This document shows positions 25,709-34,761 of a stretch of 64,000 nt of DNA, piece after piece. Source of the stretch: Sphingomonas sp. Root710. Its GTDB lineage: Bacteria; Pseudomonadota; Alphaproteobacteria; Sphingomonadales; Sphingomonadaceae. The stretch lies in assembly GCF_001429065.1 (NCBI RefSeq), contig NZ_LMIB01000001.1:629933-693932 (forward strand), read 5' to 3'. Made by a program: the position numbers and the translations under genes. How positions within the stretch are numbered: position 1 is the stretch's first letter; each line of letters starts with the position of its first letter. Under the pieces are notes generated by a model, which was not told where the DNA came from, did no database searches, and saw only the letters and a program-made list of their open reading frames with translations.

Positions 25709-27961
25709 ATGACCGATCTCGCCGAGTTGCCCGACGACAGCATCCGCAATACCCCCTTCGACAGTGCGCTTTCCGACCGCTATCTGGTCTATGCGTTGTC
25801 GACGATCACCGCGCGCTCGCTGCCCGACGTCCGCGACGGGCTGAAGCCGGTTCATCGGCGGCTGCTCTGGGCGATGCGGCTGCTGCGGCTCGACCCGGCG
25901 TCTGGCTACAAGAAATGCGCGCGCGTCGTCGGCGACGTCATCGGCAAATATCACCCGCATGGCGACCAGTCAGTCTACGACGCGATGGTCCGCCTCGCCC
26001 AGACCTTCTCGCTGCGCTATCCGCTGGTCGACGGGCAGGGCAATTTCGGCAATGTCGATGGCGATAACGCCGCGGCGATGCGTTATACCGAAGCCCGGCT
26101 GACCGCCGCCGCGGGCGAGCTGATGGCCGGGCTCGACGAAGGCACGGTCGATTTCCGTCCAACTTATAACGGTGAGGAGGAAGAGCCCGAGATCTTCCCC
26201 GGCCTGTTCCCGAACCTGCTCGCCAACGGCGCCAGCGGTATCGCCGTCGGCATGGCGACCTCGATCCCGCCGCATAATGTCACCGAGCTGATCGATGCCG
26301 CCGTTCTGCTGATCGACAAGCCGGAAGCCGAGAATGCCGAACTGCTCCAGTTCGTTCGCGGCCCCGATTTCCCGACCGGCGGCGTGCTGGTCGACAATGC
26401 AGCAGTGATCGCCGAGGCCTATGCGAGCGGACGGGGCGCGTTCCGTGTCCGCGCGCTGATCGAGAAAGTCGACGAGAAGGGCGGCGGCTGGCACCTCGTC
26501 GTCAGCCAGATTCCATTTCAGGTTCAGAAGTCGAAGCTGATCGAGCAGATCGCCGAACTGATCAACGACAAGAAGCTGCCGATCCTCGCCGATGTCCGTG
26601 ACGAGAGCGACGAGGATATCCGCATCGTCCTCGAACCGCGCAGCCGCACGGTCGATCCCGACACGCTCACCGAAAGCCTGTTCCGGCTGACCGATCTAGA
26701 AGTGCGCGTTCCGCTCAACATGAACGTGCTCGACGACAGCCGTACCCCGGGCGTGATGAGCCTCAAGGATGTGCTGACCGCCTGGCTCAAGCATCAGTTC
26801 GAAGTGCTGGTCCGCCGCTCTAAGCACCGTCTGGCCAAGATCGCCGACCGGATCGAACTGCTCGACGGCTATCTGATAACCTATCTGAACCTCGACCGGG
26901 TGATCCAGATCATTCGGGAGGAGGACGAGCCCAAGCCGGTGATGATCGCCGAATTCGGGCTGACCGACCGCCAGGCCGAGGCGATCCTCAACATGCGGCT
27001 GCGCAGCCTGCGCCGGCTCGAGGAATATGAGATCAAGAAGGAGCGCGACGCGCTCGACGCCGAGGGCAAGGGCCTTGAGGCGCTGATCGAGAGCCCCGCG
27101 CGGCAGCGCACCCGTATGAAGCGCGACCTGTCCGCGCTGCGCGAGCGCTATGGCCCCGAGACCGCGCTCGGCGCACGGCGAACGATATTGTCCGAAGCGG
27201 GCCCCGCGCGCGAGATTCCGCTCGAAGCGATGATCGAACGCGAGCCGGTGACGGTGATCCTGTCGCAGCGCGGCTGGATCCGCGCGATGAAGGGTCATGT
27301 CGACGAAGCCGCGATCGCGGGCGTGAAGTTCAAGGAGGGCGACGGCCCGTCCTATGCGATCCGGGCGCAAACCACCGACCGCATCCTGCTGGCCACCGAC
27401 CAGGGGCGTTTCTACACGCTCCCGGCGGACAAGCTGCCCGGCGGGCGCGGCTTTGGCGAGCCCGTCCGGCTGTTCGCCGATATCGACGCCGACGCGCGGA
27501 TATCGGCGTTGCTCGTCGCGCGCGCCGGCCACGAACTGCTGCTTGCCTCTGCCGACGGCAAGGGCTTCGTCGTCGACATGGGGGAGGTGACCGCCGAGAC
27601 CCGCAAGGGCAAGCAGGTGGTGAACCTGCGCGAGGGCGGACGGCTCCGCGTCGTCCATCCGGTCGCGCCCGAAGACGATTATGTCGCGGCGATCGGCGAG
27701 AACCGCAAGATGGTGGTCTTTCCGCTCAGCGAGCTGCCACGCATGGCGCGCGGGCAGGGTGTTACGATCCAGCGCTACAAGGATGGCGGTCTGTCCGACG
27801 CGATCAGCTTCAGGCTGGAAAACGGCTTGAGCTGGGCGATGGGCGGCGACACTGGCCGAACCCGCACCGAGGCGGATCTGACGCCTTGGCGCGCGGCGCG
27901 CGGCGCGGCGGGGCGCATGCCGCCGGTCGGCTTTCCGCGCGACAACCGCTTTGGTGGATGA
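25709..27961 (+). CDS. parC: DNA topoisomerase IV subunit A
   Basis: ParC is the cleavage subunit of the decatenating topoisomerase IV. The 750-residue protein has the catalytic Tyr126 in [10 protein letters not shown], the [31 protein letters not shown] start, and a C-terminal beta-propeller in about the last 250 residues. The quinolone-determining loop reads [12 protein letters not shown]; position equivalent to E. coli Ser80 is Gln87, as is common in alphaproteobacteria. The ATG at 25709 is preferred over TTG at 25703. parE is not adjacent in this window. Confidence 0.96.
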   Translation: MTDLAELPDDSIRNTPFDSALSDRYLVYALSTITARSLPDVRDGLKPVHRRLLWAMRLLRLDPASGYKKCARVVGDVIGKYHPHGDQSVYDAMVRLAQTFSLRYPLVDGQGNFGNVDGDNAAAMRYTEARLTAAAGELMAGLDEGTVDFRPTYNGEEEEPEIFPGLFPNLLANGASGIAVGMATSIPPHNVTELIDAAVLLIDKPEAENAELLQFVRGPDFPTGGVLVDNAAVIAEAYASGRGAFRVRALIEKVDEKGGGWHLVVSQIPFQVQKSKLIEQIAELINDKKLPILADVRDESDEDIRIVLEPRSRTVDPDTLTESLFRLTDLEVRVPLNMNVLDDSRTPGVMSLKDVLTAWLKHQFEVLVRRSKHRLAKIADRIELLDGYLITYLNLDRVIQIIREEDEPKPVMIAEFGLTDRQAEAILNMRLRSLRRLEEYEIKKERDALDAEGKGLEALIESPARQRTRMKRDLSALRERYGPETALGARRTILSEAGPAREIPLEAMIEREPVTVILSQRGWIRAMKGHVDEAAIAGVKFKEGDGPSYAIRAQTTDRILLATDQGRFYTLPADKLPGGRGFGEPVRLFADIDADARISALLVARAGHELLLASADGKGFVVDMGEVTAETRKGKQVVNLREGGRLRVVHPVAPEDDYVAAIGENRKMVVFPLSELPRMARGQGVTIQRYKDGGLSDAISFRLENGLSWAMGGDTGRTRTEADLTPWRAARGAAGRMPPVGFPRDNRFGG

Positions 27962-28050
27962 GCGTTTCGGCTAAGTCTACTGTCCAGTAAGCAAAACGCT
28001 AACTCTTTCGAAACAGTGCGTTAACCCTGGCCTGCTAATGCCGTCAGACC

Positions 28051-29835
28051 ATGCGGGCGGCGAAAACCCAGATTGTCATACCCAGCGGAGAGGGCGAAGC
28101 GCCCGCCGCATCGCCGTCGCACATCCTGCCCGTCGCCTTTCAGGAACTGCTCGATACGCCCCGCAGCGCCGAGCGGCAGGAATTCATCGACACGCTGCCG
28201 ATCGCGATAGCGATCGTCGCATTGGTCGACCGCAAAGCCACGATATTGAGCAGAAACCGGAGCTTTTTGCAGCTCGCCGATCGCCGCGGCAGCTTCATCG
28301 AGGTCGATGCAGGACGCGACCTCTGCACCGGCATCGCGCTGCCGCTGCTCCCCGTGATCGAAGACTTCCTGCTCTCCGAAGAGCGGGAAAGCTCGTTCGA
28401 CATGGAAGAAGGCGACGGCATCAGCGGCCGCCATTTCGCGATACGCCTGGCCCGTCTGAGCGGTGACGAATCACATGCGCCGCGTTGCATCGTGTCGCTG
28501 ATCGACCGCACCCAGCAGGTCGAGGGTGAGCGTTCGCTGCGCTCGCAGATGATGCGAGACAGCCTGACCGGCCTGCCGAATCGCGCCGCCTTCGCCGAGC
28601 AGGTCGAAGGCGCGATGCAGAATTTCGAGACCGAGGGCCGCCAGTTCGCAGTCCTGCTCGTCGACCTTACGCGCTTCAGCCGGGTCAACGAAGGCGTCGG
28701 ATCGCTGGCGGGCGACGAACTGATCATCACCGTGGCGCGCCGGCTGATCTCGGCACTACGCGCGGGCGATCTGCTTGCCCGGCTGGCGGGCGACGAATTC
28801 GCGGTGCTGCTGAGCGTCGCAGACGACAGTTCCGAAGCGATGCGCGCCGCGCGCCGCATGCAGGCCTGTCTGTCGACGCCGATCCGCCTTGGCGACCTGG
28901 AGATCAAGATCGACTGCGCCGTGGGCGTCGCGATGATGTCGTCGTCGATCGACGCTGCCGAAGACCTGATCCGCAACGCCCAGTTCGCGATGAAGCGCGC
29001 CAAGCATTCGGGCCATGCCGAAATCTATCAGGCTTGCGACAGCACCGCCGCGCGCCAGCGGTTCAGCCTCGAAACCGAACTTCGGCGCGCGATCGAACGT
29101 GATCAACTGCAACTGGCATTTCAGCCGCTGATCGATCTGCAGACCGGCAAGGTTTCGGGTTTCGAGGCGCTTGCCCGCTGGGAACATGCAGAAAAGGGAA
29201 CCATCTCCCCGGTCGAATTCATTCCGGTCGCCGAGGAATCAGGTCTGATCGTGCCGCTAGGCCGTTGGGCGCTGCGCGCCGCGACCCGCACCCTGGCCGA
29301 ATGGGACCGCAAGGCGGGGATGGCCCTGCCGGTGCACATGGCGGTCAACGTCTCCGCGGTGCAGTTTCAGCGCGACGACGTCGTTGCCGCGGTCAATGCT
29401 GCGCTCACCGAAAGCGGCATCGCGGGCAACCGGCTCAAGATCGAGCTGACAGAAAGCTGTATCGTCAGCGATCCAGACGGCATCGCCAATGTCCTGCGGG
29501 CGATCCACGATCTCGACGTGCTGATCGCGATGGACGATTTCGGTACCGGCTATTCGAGCCTCGCCTATCTCCAGCGCCTGCCGATCGACGTGCTCAAGAT
29601 CGACCGCAGCTTCATCGCGCCGATGCTAGAGGATCGTGATTCTGTGGCGATCGTCCGCGCGGTGCTCGGGCTTGCCTCGGCGCTCGGCATGAGCACGACG
29701 GCCGAGGGCGTCGAGACGCAGGAACTGGTCGAGACGCTGATCGGGCTGGGCTGCGACGTGGCGCAGGGCTATTATTTTGCCCGTCCGCTGCCGTCGGACG
29801 AGGCCTATGACTATCTGCGTGCGCGGATAGTCTGA
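28051..29835 (+). CDS. PAS-GGDEF-EAL cyclic-di-GMP protein
   Basis: A 594-residue cytoplasmic signalling protein. A PAS-like region covers about 40-155. The GGDEF domain (about 165-325) has AGDEF at 246-250 and an intact RAGD I-site at 237-240, exactly five residues ahead. The EAL domain (about 340-594) keeps EALAR (372-376), ELTES (465-469), DDFGTGYSSL (495-504), Lys516 and QGYYFARPL. All metal and catalytic residues of a phosphodiesterase are present, so c-di-GMP hydrolysis is likely. AGDEF variants can be active, so it may be bifunctional or GTP-controlled (inference). Its last 25 bases overlap the cca gene tail-to-tail. Confidence 0.93.
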   Translation: MRAAKTQIVIPSGEGEAPAASPSHILPVAFQELLDTPRSAERQEFIDTLPIAIAIVALVDRKATILSRNRSFLQLADRRGSFIEVDAGRDLCTGIALPLLPVIEDFLLSEERESSFDMEEGDGISGRHFAIRLARLSGDESHAPRCIVSLIDRTQQVEGERSLRSQMMRDSLTGLPNRAAFAEQVEGAMQNFETEGRQFAVLLVDLTRFSRVNEGVGSLAGDELIITVARRLISALRAGDLLARLAGDEFAVLLSVADDSSEAMRAARRMQACLSTPIRLGDLEIKIDCAVGVAMMSSSIDAAEDLIRNAQFAMKRAKHSGHAEIYQACDSTAARQRFSLETELRRAIERDQLQLAFQPLIDLQTGKVSGFEALARWEHAEKGTISPVEFIPVAEESGLIVPLGRWALRAATRTLAEWDRKAGMALPVHMAVNVSAVQFQRDDVVAAVNAALTESGIAGNRLKIELTESCIVSDPDGIANVLRAIHDLDVLIAMDDFGTGYSSLAYLQRLPIDVLKIDRSFIAPMLEDRDSVAIVRAVLGLASALGMSTTAEGVETQELVETLIGLGCDVAQGYYFARPLPSDEAYDYLRARIV

Positions 29836-31016
29836 TCGACCTCTTCGGCGGCGATCGCGGCGACGCGATCGGCATCCGGAAAATCCTCGTCGATCCAGCG
29901 CCGTTCGATCGCCTGCAGCGTCGCGGCAACCAGCGGTCCGGCGCTCAACCCCTGCGCGATCAGGTCACCGCCGCCTATGGGCAGGCGAGGGCGCGTCCAG
30001 TCGCCAAGATGTCCCAGCCCCAGCCGGGTCGCGTCATGGTCTCCGCGCAGCAGGACGTCTGCCGCCACCTCGGGGCCATAGCGATAGGCGAGGGCGCGCG
30101 CCGGGGCATCATCTGCTGACGCCGCCTGTTCGAGACGGCGGGTAGCGGCCTTCGAAAGCTTCAGGCGTTGCGCGATCGACACCGCGGTGGCGGCGTCGCG
30201 CGGAAGCAGCGCGCCGAGACGGCGCAGCGCATCGCCCGTGACACCCGCCGCCCGTTCGCGGTTGATCAGCCGCGCCAGCCGATCGACCCCGGCGTCGTCG
30301 ATCTCCGGGACGATCGGACGAAATATGCCGCTTTCTGCCATCAGCCGGACGGTCGGGCCCGGATCGGTGCAGGCGAGCAGCTTGAGCAGTTCGTCAGCGA
30401 TCCGCTCGCGCGACAGCGCCATCAGGTCGTTGGCGCGGGCGATGCAGGCGGCGAGCGCCTTCGCGTCGGGTTCTCCCCGGCCGAAGCGGGCATGGAAACG
30501 GAACAGGCGCAAAATCCGCAGATGATCTTCGGCGATGCGTTTGAGCGGATCGCCGATGAAGCGGACCGTTCCCTTCTCCAGATCGGCTAGGCCGTCGAAA
30601 TAATCTTGGACGTCGCCGGTCAGCGGATCGGCTGAGAGCGCGTTGATCGTAAAGTCGCGCCGTGCCGCATCCTCGCGCCATTCGTCGGTGAAGGCGACGA
30701 TGGCGCGGCGGCCATCGGTGGAGATATCGCGCCGCAAGGTGGTAACCTCGACCGGGCCCGAGGGAAGCAGCGCAGTAACCGTGCCATGGGCGATGCCGGT
30801 GGGGATCGCCTTGAAGCCCGCTGCGGCGATCCGGCGGCTGCTCTCTTCGGGCAGCAGCCGGGTGGCGCAATCGATATCCTTGACTGGGATACCGAGCAGC
30901 GTGTCGCGCACCGCGCCGCCGACGAAGCGGACGTCGCCGTCGTCCGCGCCGAGCGCATCCATCAGCCTGTCGAGCGCCGGATTGTCGCGCCAGCCGGCCT
31001 TGGGAAGCCGCGTCAT
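29811..31016 (-). CDS. cca: CCA tRNA nucleotidyltransferase (poly(A)-polymerase/CCA-adding family)
   Basis: The enzyme adds or repairs the CCA end of tRNAs. The 401-residue protein starts MTRLPKAGWRDNPALDRLM and shows the nucleotidyltransferase core VGGAVRDTLLGIPVKDIDCAT (GG, RD and the two catalytic aspartates), then the RNA-binding helix region (RRDFTINALSADPLTGDVQDYFDG, EDHLRILRLFRFHARFG). It overlaps the upstream Nudix gene by 4 bases and the GGDEF-EAL gene by 25 bases on the other strand. tRNA-Val at 54 kb encodes its own CCA, so Cca here is probably for repair. Confidence 0.94.
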   Translation of the reverse strand: MTRLPKAGWRDNPALDRLMDALGADDGDVRFVGGAVRDTLLGIPVKDIDCATRLLPEESSRRIAAAGFKAIPTGIAHGTVTALLPSGPVEVTTLRRDISTDGRRAIVAFTDEWREDAARRDFTINALSADPLTGDVQDYFDGLADLEKGTVRFIGDPLKRIAEDHLRILRLFRFHARFGRGEPDAKALAACIARANDLMALSRERIADELLKLLACTDPGPTVRLMAESGIFRPIVPEIDDAGVDRLARLINRERAAGVTGDALRRLGALLPRDAATAVSIAQRLKLSKAATRRLEQAASADDAPARALAYRYGPEVAADVLLRGDHDATRLGLGHLGDWTRPRLPIGGGDLIAQGLSAGPLVAATLQAIERRWIDEDFPDADRVAAIAAEEVDQTIRARR

Positions 31017-31624
31017 GCCGGCCAACCCAGGGCGTCCCGCAGGCGCGGCGCCAGGTTGACGATCAGGCCCGCGGTCACGCCCCATATCCGCTCGGCCGGC
31101 CAGTCGATCTCGTAGAAATGCCGTTCGGTTCCTTCCCGGATGACCGAGTTCGGCCGGTGATTGCTCTCGGCGACGAGATGGTCGAGCGGCACTTCGAACA
31201 GGCCTGCGACCTCGGCTTCGTGTGGCGTCAGCACCAGCCCCTCCGGGATCACGCCGACGACCGGGGTGATGAGATAGCCCGAGCCGGTGCCGTAGGAGCG
31301 CGCGGGACCGATCACGTCGACCTGATCGGCGGGAAGACCGACTTCTTCCCAGGCCTCACGCAGCGCCGCGCCGACCGGGCCGTCGTCGCCGGGGTCGATC
31401 CGCCCGCCGGGAAAGGCGACCTGTCCCGCGTGCGAGCGCAGCCCGGCGTGACGAACGGTGAGCAGGACGCGCGGGGCCGCTGCGTCGATGATCGGCACGA
31501 GCACCGCGGCGCGAATCAGTTGCGCGACGTCGCCAATGAGGTCGCTATGGTGGAGAAAGGGTTCAGCGTCGGCTTCGGGATGCGCGGCGAAGCTGCGCCG
31601 CAGGCGCTCGGCAAGGCTGCTCAT
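31013..31624 (-). CDS. CoA-type Nudix hydrolase
   Basis: A 203-residue Nudix protein of the coenzyme A pyrophosphatase group. From MSSLAERLRRSF it carries VAFPGGRIDPGDDGPVGAALREAWEEVGL, the Nudix box REAWEEVG with the CoA-pyrophosphatase-type Asp where other families have Glu. It would cleave CoA or a related nucleotide diphosphate. The upstream 12 codons from 31660 are not family-like. It overlaps both neighbours by 4 bases, so it is tightly coupled to DUF1285 and cca. Confidence 0.9.
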   Translation of the reverse strand: MSSLAERLRRSFAAHPEADAEPFLHHSDLIGDVAQLIRAAVLVPIIDAAAPRVLLTVRHAGLRSHAGQVAFPGGRIDPGDDGPVGAALREAWEEVGLPADQVDVIGPARSYGTGSGYLITPVVGVIPEGLVLTPHEAEVAGLFEVPLDHLVAESNHRPNSVIREGTERHFYEIDWPAERIWGVTAGLIVNLAPRLRDALGWPA

Positions 31625-32187
31625 TGCGCCTCGAGCGCGAAGAAATGGCCTTCGCTCCACAGGCCCGGGGTCGCAAGGTCCTCTTCGAGCGCAAGATTGA
31701 CCAGTTCATAATAGACCGGCCTGGCGATGAGCGCGTCGAGTCCTTTGCGCACGGCGACGTAGGGATGCGGGCCGTCGGGCTTGTCGACGACGCGCAGCGG
31801 ATGATCGCCATCGGCGATGACGAGGTCGCCGGTGTTCAGCCGGAAGGCGAGGCGGCGGCTTTCCCCCGCGCCTTCGCTTTTGAGCTCCACCGCGACGAAG
31901 GGGGCGTCGTCGACCTCGATCGAGAGCTTTTCGGCCGGGGTGACCAGCACATAGCCGCCATCGGGTTCGCGCCGCAGGATCGTCGAGAAAAGGCGGACCA
32001 TCGCGAGGCGGCCGATGGGCGAGCCCTCATGAAACCAGGTGCCGTCGCTGGCGATGCGCATCTGGCTGTCGCCGCAATGGGCGGGATTCCATTGGTCGAC
32101 CGGAGGCAGCTTGTTCTGCGCGCCGAGCGCCGCGATGTCGCTGAGCGACAGGCCGGCGAAGTCTTGGGGCGGGTGTGTCTCGGGCAT
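31621..32187 (-). CDS. DUF1285 family protein
   Basis: A 188-residue cytoplasmic protein of the DUF1285 family, whose function is not known. Conserved segments are DGTWFHEGSPIGRLAMVRLFSTILRREPDGGYVLVTPAEKLSIEVDDAPFVAVEL and GRPVYYELVNLA-like ALIARPVYYELV. There are no membrane segments. It is commonly next to Nudix/cca in alphaproteobacteria, and the same order is seen here with 4-base overlaps. Confidence 0.88.
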   Translation of the reverse strand: MPETHPPQDFAGLSLSDIAALGAQNKLPPVDQWNPAHCGDSQMRIASDGTWFHEGSPIGRLAMVRLFSTILRREPDGGYVLVTPAEKLSIEVDDAPFVAVELKSEGAGESRRLAFRLNTGDLVIADGDHPLRVVDKPDGPHPYVAVRKGLDALIARPVYYELVNLALEEDLATPGLWSEGHFFALEAQ

Positions 32188-32202
32188 GACGGCGATGTGC
32201 CG

Positions 32203-32757
32203 TCAATCGCGCCCCGGCACAAGCTCGGCGGCGTGGCGCGGACCGAGAACGGCGCTGGCCGGGACCGACTGGCCGGGGCGAAGACGCGCGAGCAGGCGGT
32301 CGCGATCGACCGGACCGGGCAGGGTCCAGCCGCCGGTGTGGTGGGCGGAGAAACCGAAGAAGCGCCCATAATAGCTTGCATCGCCGATCAGCGTCATCGG
32401 CGCACTGCCGGCGCCGTCGGCCCGGGCGAGCGATGCTTCCATCAGCATGCGGCCGATGCCGTCGCGCTGCCGGTCGGGCCGCACCGCGACCGGGCCGACG
32501 AGGATCAGAGGCGTGGCCGCGCCCTCGGCCTCTGTCAGCTGGACCGGCCAGCATTGGATCGATCCCACCAGCATCCCGTCGTCGACCGCGGCCAGGCTCA
32601 GTCCGGCGACCGGATCGGTTCCCGCGCGCAGGCGATAGGCGGTGCGCTGGTGGCGGTCCGTGCCGAAGGCCTGATCGAGAAGCGCCTCTACGTCGGAGGA
32701 AGCGACAGAGGCGATAGGAACGAGCGTGATCAATTCGAAGGAGGATCCTTGCGTCAT
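32203..32757 (-). CDS. GNAT-family N-acetyltransferase
   Basis: A 184-residue GNAT acetyltransferase. The CoA-binding motif V-x-RP-x-R-Q-x-x-G-I-G-x-x-L is visible as VRPDRQRDGIGRMLMEASL, after LILVGPVAV. It starts MTQGSSFELITLVPI and ends ELVPGRD. The acceptor is unknown. It lies 15 bases ahead of DUF1285, which suggests one operon of four genes. The YhbS-like family is the nearest guess. Confidence 0.85.
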   Translation of the reverse strand: MTQGSSFELITLVPIASVASSDVEALLDQAFGTDRHQRTAYRLRAGTDPVAGLSLAAVDDGMLVGSIQCWPVQLTEAEGAATPLILVGPVAVRPDRQRDGIGRMLMEASLARADGAGSAPMTLIGDASYYGRFFGFSAHHTGGWTLPGPVDRDRLLARLRPGQSVPASAVLGPRHAAELVPGRD

Positions 32758-32842
32758 GAAGATGCCGCGCCGTCTGGACGGAGCGGACGGGCGCGTTTAG
32801 CGGTTCACAGATGAATGCCAAGCAAATTCGAGTTGCGCTTTT

Positions 32843-33478
32843 ATGAAGCTTTTCGATGCCGATTGGGCCCCGAGCCCCCGCCGGGTGCGAATCTATCTCG
32901 CCGAGAAGGAAATCCCGGTCGAACGGGTTCAGATCGACATCAAGGGCGGCGAACATCTCCAGCCCGGTTATGTCGCGCTGAACCCGCAGCGGCAGATGCC
33001 GGCGCTGCTGCTCGACGACGGCACGCTGATCGACGATTCGCTCGGTATATGCCGCTATTTCGAGGCGCTTCAGCCCGATCCGCCGCTGTTCGGCAGAACG
33101 CCGTTGGAAATAGGCCTGGTCGAGTCGTGGCTGCGCAGGGTGGAGCATGACTGTTTTCAGGCGGTCGCGGCGGCGTTCCGCAACAAGGTGAGCGCCTTCG
33201 CCGGTCGCGCGGTGAGCGGCGAATGGCCGCCGATCGAGCAGATTCCTGAGATGGTCGACCGCGGGCGCCTGATGTGGGCCGCCTTCGCCGACGTGCTGGA
33301 CGCGCATTTTGCAAAACATATTTTCCTCGTCGGCGATTATTTCTCGATGGCCGATATCGCCGCTCTGGTGGCGATCGACTTCGGGATCGGCACACGCCTG
33401 CCAGACCCGCGCGAGGATCATCCCGCGCTGGCGCGCTGGCATTGCGCGGTATCCGCCCGGCCATCGGCCGCGGCATGA
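32843..33478 (+). CDS. glutathione S-transferase family protein
   Basis: A 211-residue GST. The thioredoxin-like N-terminal domain runs about 1-80 (MKLFDADWAPSPRRVRIYLAEKEIPVERVQIDI, with the conserved PQRQMPALLLDDG cis-proline loop and DDSLGICRYFE), and the helical domain follows. The substrate is unknown. It is divergent from the GNAT operon. The following 123 bases hold two DnaA boxes before the folM-like gene. Confidence 0.9.
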   Translation: MKLFDADWAPSPRRVRIYLAEKEIPVERVQIDIKGGEHLQPGYVALNPQRQMPALLLDDGTLIDDSLGICRYFEALQPDPPLFGRTPLEIGLVESWLRRVEHDCFQAVAAAFRNKVSAFAGRAVSGEWPPIEQIPEMVDRGRLMWAAFADVLDAHFAKHIFLVGDYFSMADIAALVAIDFGIGTRLPDPREDHPALARWHCAVSARPSAAA

Positions 33479-33506
33479 GCTTTTTCCCCACCGATCGTGG
33501 AAAGCC

Positions 33507-33526
33507 TGTGGATAAGCTGTGGATAA
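33507..33526 (+). promoter_or_regulatory. tandem DnaA boxes upstream of the folM-folB operon
   Basis: Two exact copies of the high-affinity DnaA box TGTGGATAA occur in the same orientation at 33507-33515 and 33518-33526, 11 bases apart, about one helical turn. They lie in the 123-base gap between the GST gene and the folM-like gene. The region lacks the AT-rich melting element and the array expected of oriC. A DnaA-controlled promoter or titration site is plausible. Confidence 0.6.
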
Positions 33527-33601
33527 GGACTATGCGAAGTCGCTATCGGGCGATGGCCACCGGCTTGCCCGATTTTCGGGCAGCGCTTATCGCAGATAGC
33601 C

Positions 33602-34363
33602 ATGACGCCTGAATTCGGCACCAGCAGAACCGCTATCGTTACCGGCGCCGCGAGGCGAATCGGCGCGGAAATGGCGCGGGCGCTGGCGGCCGACGGCTGG
33701 GACGTCCTGATACACTACCGCAATTCGGAAACGGAAGCGCGGGCGCTCGCCGCCAGCCTGCCGCGTGCGCGGACGGTCCAGGCCGACCTCGCCGTGGCGG
33801 ACGGGGCGGAGAGGGTGGTCGCCGCGCTCGACGGCATGCCGCCGCCGGGATTGCTGGTGAACAGCGCGTCGAGCTTCGTTTATGACAGTTTCGACGACTT
33901 TTCGGTCGACGCCTGGGACATGCACATGGCGGCGAATGCGCGGGGACCAGCGCTTCTGGCGCGTGCTTTCGCCGGGGCGGTGCCGGCGGGGTCGGGTGCG
34001 CTGATCGTCAACATGCTCGATGCCAAGCTGTCTGCGCTCAATCCGGATTTCTTCACCTACACCATCTCCAAGATCGCTTTTGCCGGGGTGCATGAACTGA
34101 TCGCGCGCAGTCTTGCGGCGTCAAAGGTGCGGGTGAATGCGATCGCGCCGTCGGTTACGCTGGTGTCGGGGCCGCAGAGCCGTGAGAATTTCGACAAGGT
34201 CCATGATCTCAATGCCTTGGGACGCGGAGTCGACGTTACGGAAATCGTTGCCGCGCTTCGCTTTCTCATCGCTGTGCCGACCATCACCGGGCAGACGATC
34301 ACCCTCGACGGCGGTCAGCGCTTTCTCGGCCTGCCGCGCGACGTTCAATATATGGAGTCCTGA
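33602..34363 (+). CDS. folM: FolM/PTR1-type pteridine reductase (short-chain dehydrogenase)
   Basis: A 253-residue SDR. The cofactor motif is TGAARRIG (15-22). In place of the usual catalytic Ser it has Asp140 in NMLDAKLSALNPDFFTYTISK, with Tyr153 and Lys157; this Asp-Tyr-Lys pattern, together with VNSASSF in place of NNAG, is typical of pteridine reductases and FolM-type dihydrofolate/dihydromonapterin reductases. folB begins on the last base of its stop codon, so a folate/pterin operon is likely. It may be an alternative dihydrofolate reductase. Confidence 0.88.
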   Translation: MTPEFGTSRTAIVTGAARRIGAEMARALAADGWDVLIHYRNSETEARALAASLPRARTVQADLAVADGAERVVAALDGMPPPGLLVNSASSFVYDSFDDFSVDAWDMHMAANARGPALLARAFAGAVPAGSGALIVNMLDAKLSALNPDFFTYTISKIAFAGVHELIARSLAASKVRVNAIAPSVTLVSGPQSRENFDKVHDLNALGRGVDVTEIVAALRFLIAVPTITGQTITLDGGQRFLGLPRDVQYMES

Positions 34364-34761
34364 TGGATCCCGTTTCGCTCGACGGGCTCGTGCCCGAATT
34401 ACTGCTGCCCCGCACGCGGCGCATCCTGCTTCAGGATTTCTCGGTACCGGTGGACATCGGCTTTCACGAGTTCGAGGTCGGCAATCCCCAGCGCATCTTC
34501 GTGTCCGTCGAAATCTGGCTCGACGAGGCCAGTTTCGCCGCCGAGGACGTGGTCTCGACCGCATGGGACTACGACTTCCTGCGCACCGAGATCCTCCGCC
34601 TCGTCGAAGGGCGGCGCTACAATCTGCAGGAAACGCTCGCGCGCGAGATTTATACGCTGGTGGCAGCCCGGGCGGGGGTCAAAGGCCTGCGGGTCGCGAC
34701 CAGCAAGCCCGACGTGTATCCGGATTGTGCGGCGGTCGGGGTCGAACTCAGTTCATTCTGA
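34363..34761 (+). CDS. folB: dihydroneopterin aldolase FolB
   Basis: FolB cleaves dihydroneopterin to hydroxymethyl-dihydropterin in folate synthesis. The 132-residue protein has the family core (FSVPVDIGFHEFEVGNPQRIFVSVEI, VVSTAWDYDFLRTEILRLVEGRRYNLQETLAREI) and the conserved SKPDVYPDCAAVGVEL, with the catalytic Lys in SKP. A short N-terminal extension of about 18 residues (DPVSLDGLVPELLLPRTRR) precedes it. It shares one base with folM's stop (TGATG). Its last 9 bases overlap the next gene, on the other strand. Confidence 0.9.
   Translation: MDPVSLDGLVPELLLPRTRRILLQDFSVPVDIGFHEFEVGNPQRIFVSVEIWLDEASFAAEDVVSTAWDYDFLRTEILRLVEGRRYNLQETLAREIYTLVAARAGVKGLRVATSKPDVYPDCAAVGVELSSF

Noticed and set aside
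33480-33601. The DnaA-box gap as a replication origin
   Set aside because: Only two boxes, no AT-rich unwinding element, and none of the usual origin neighbours.
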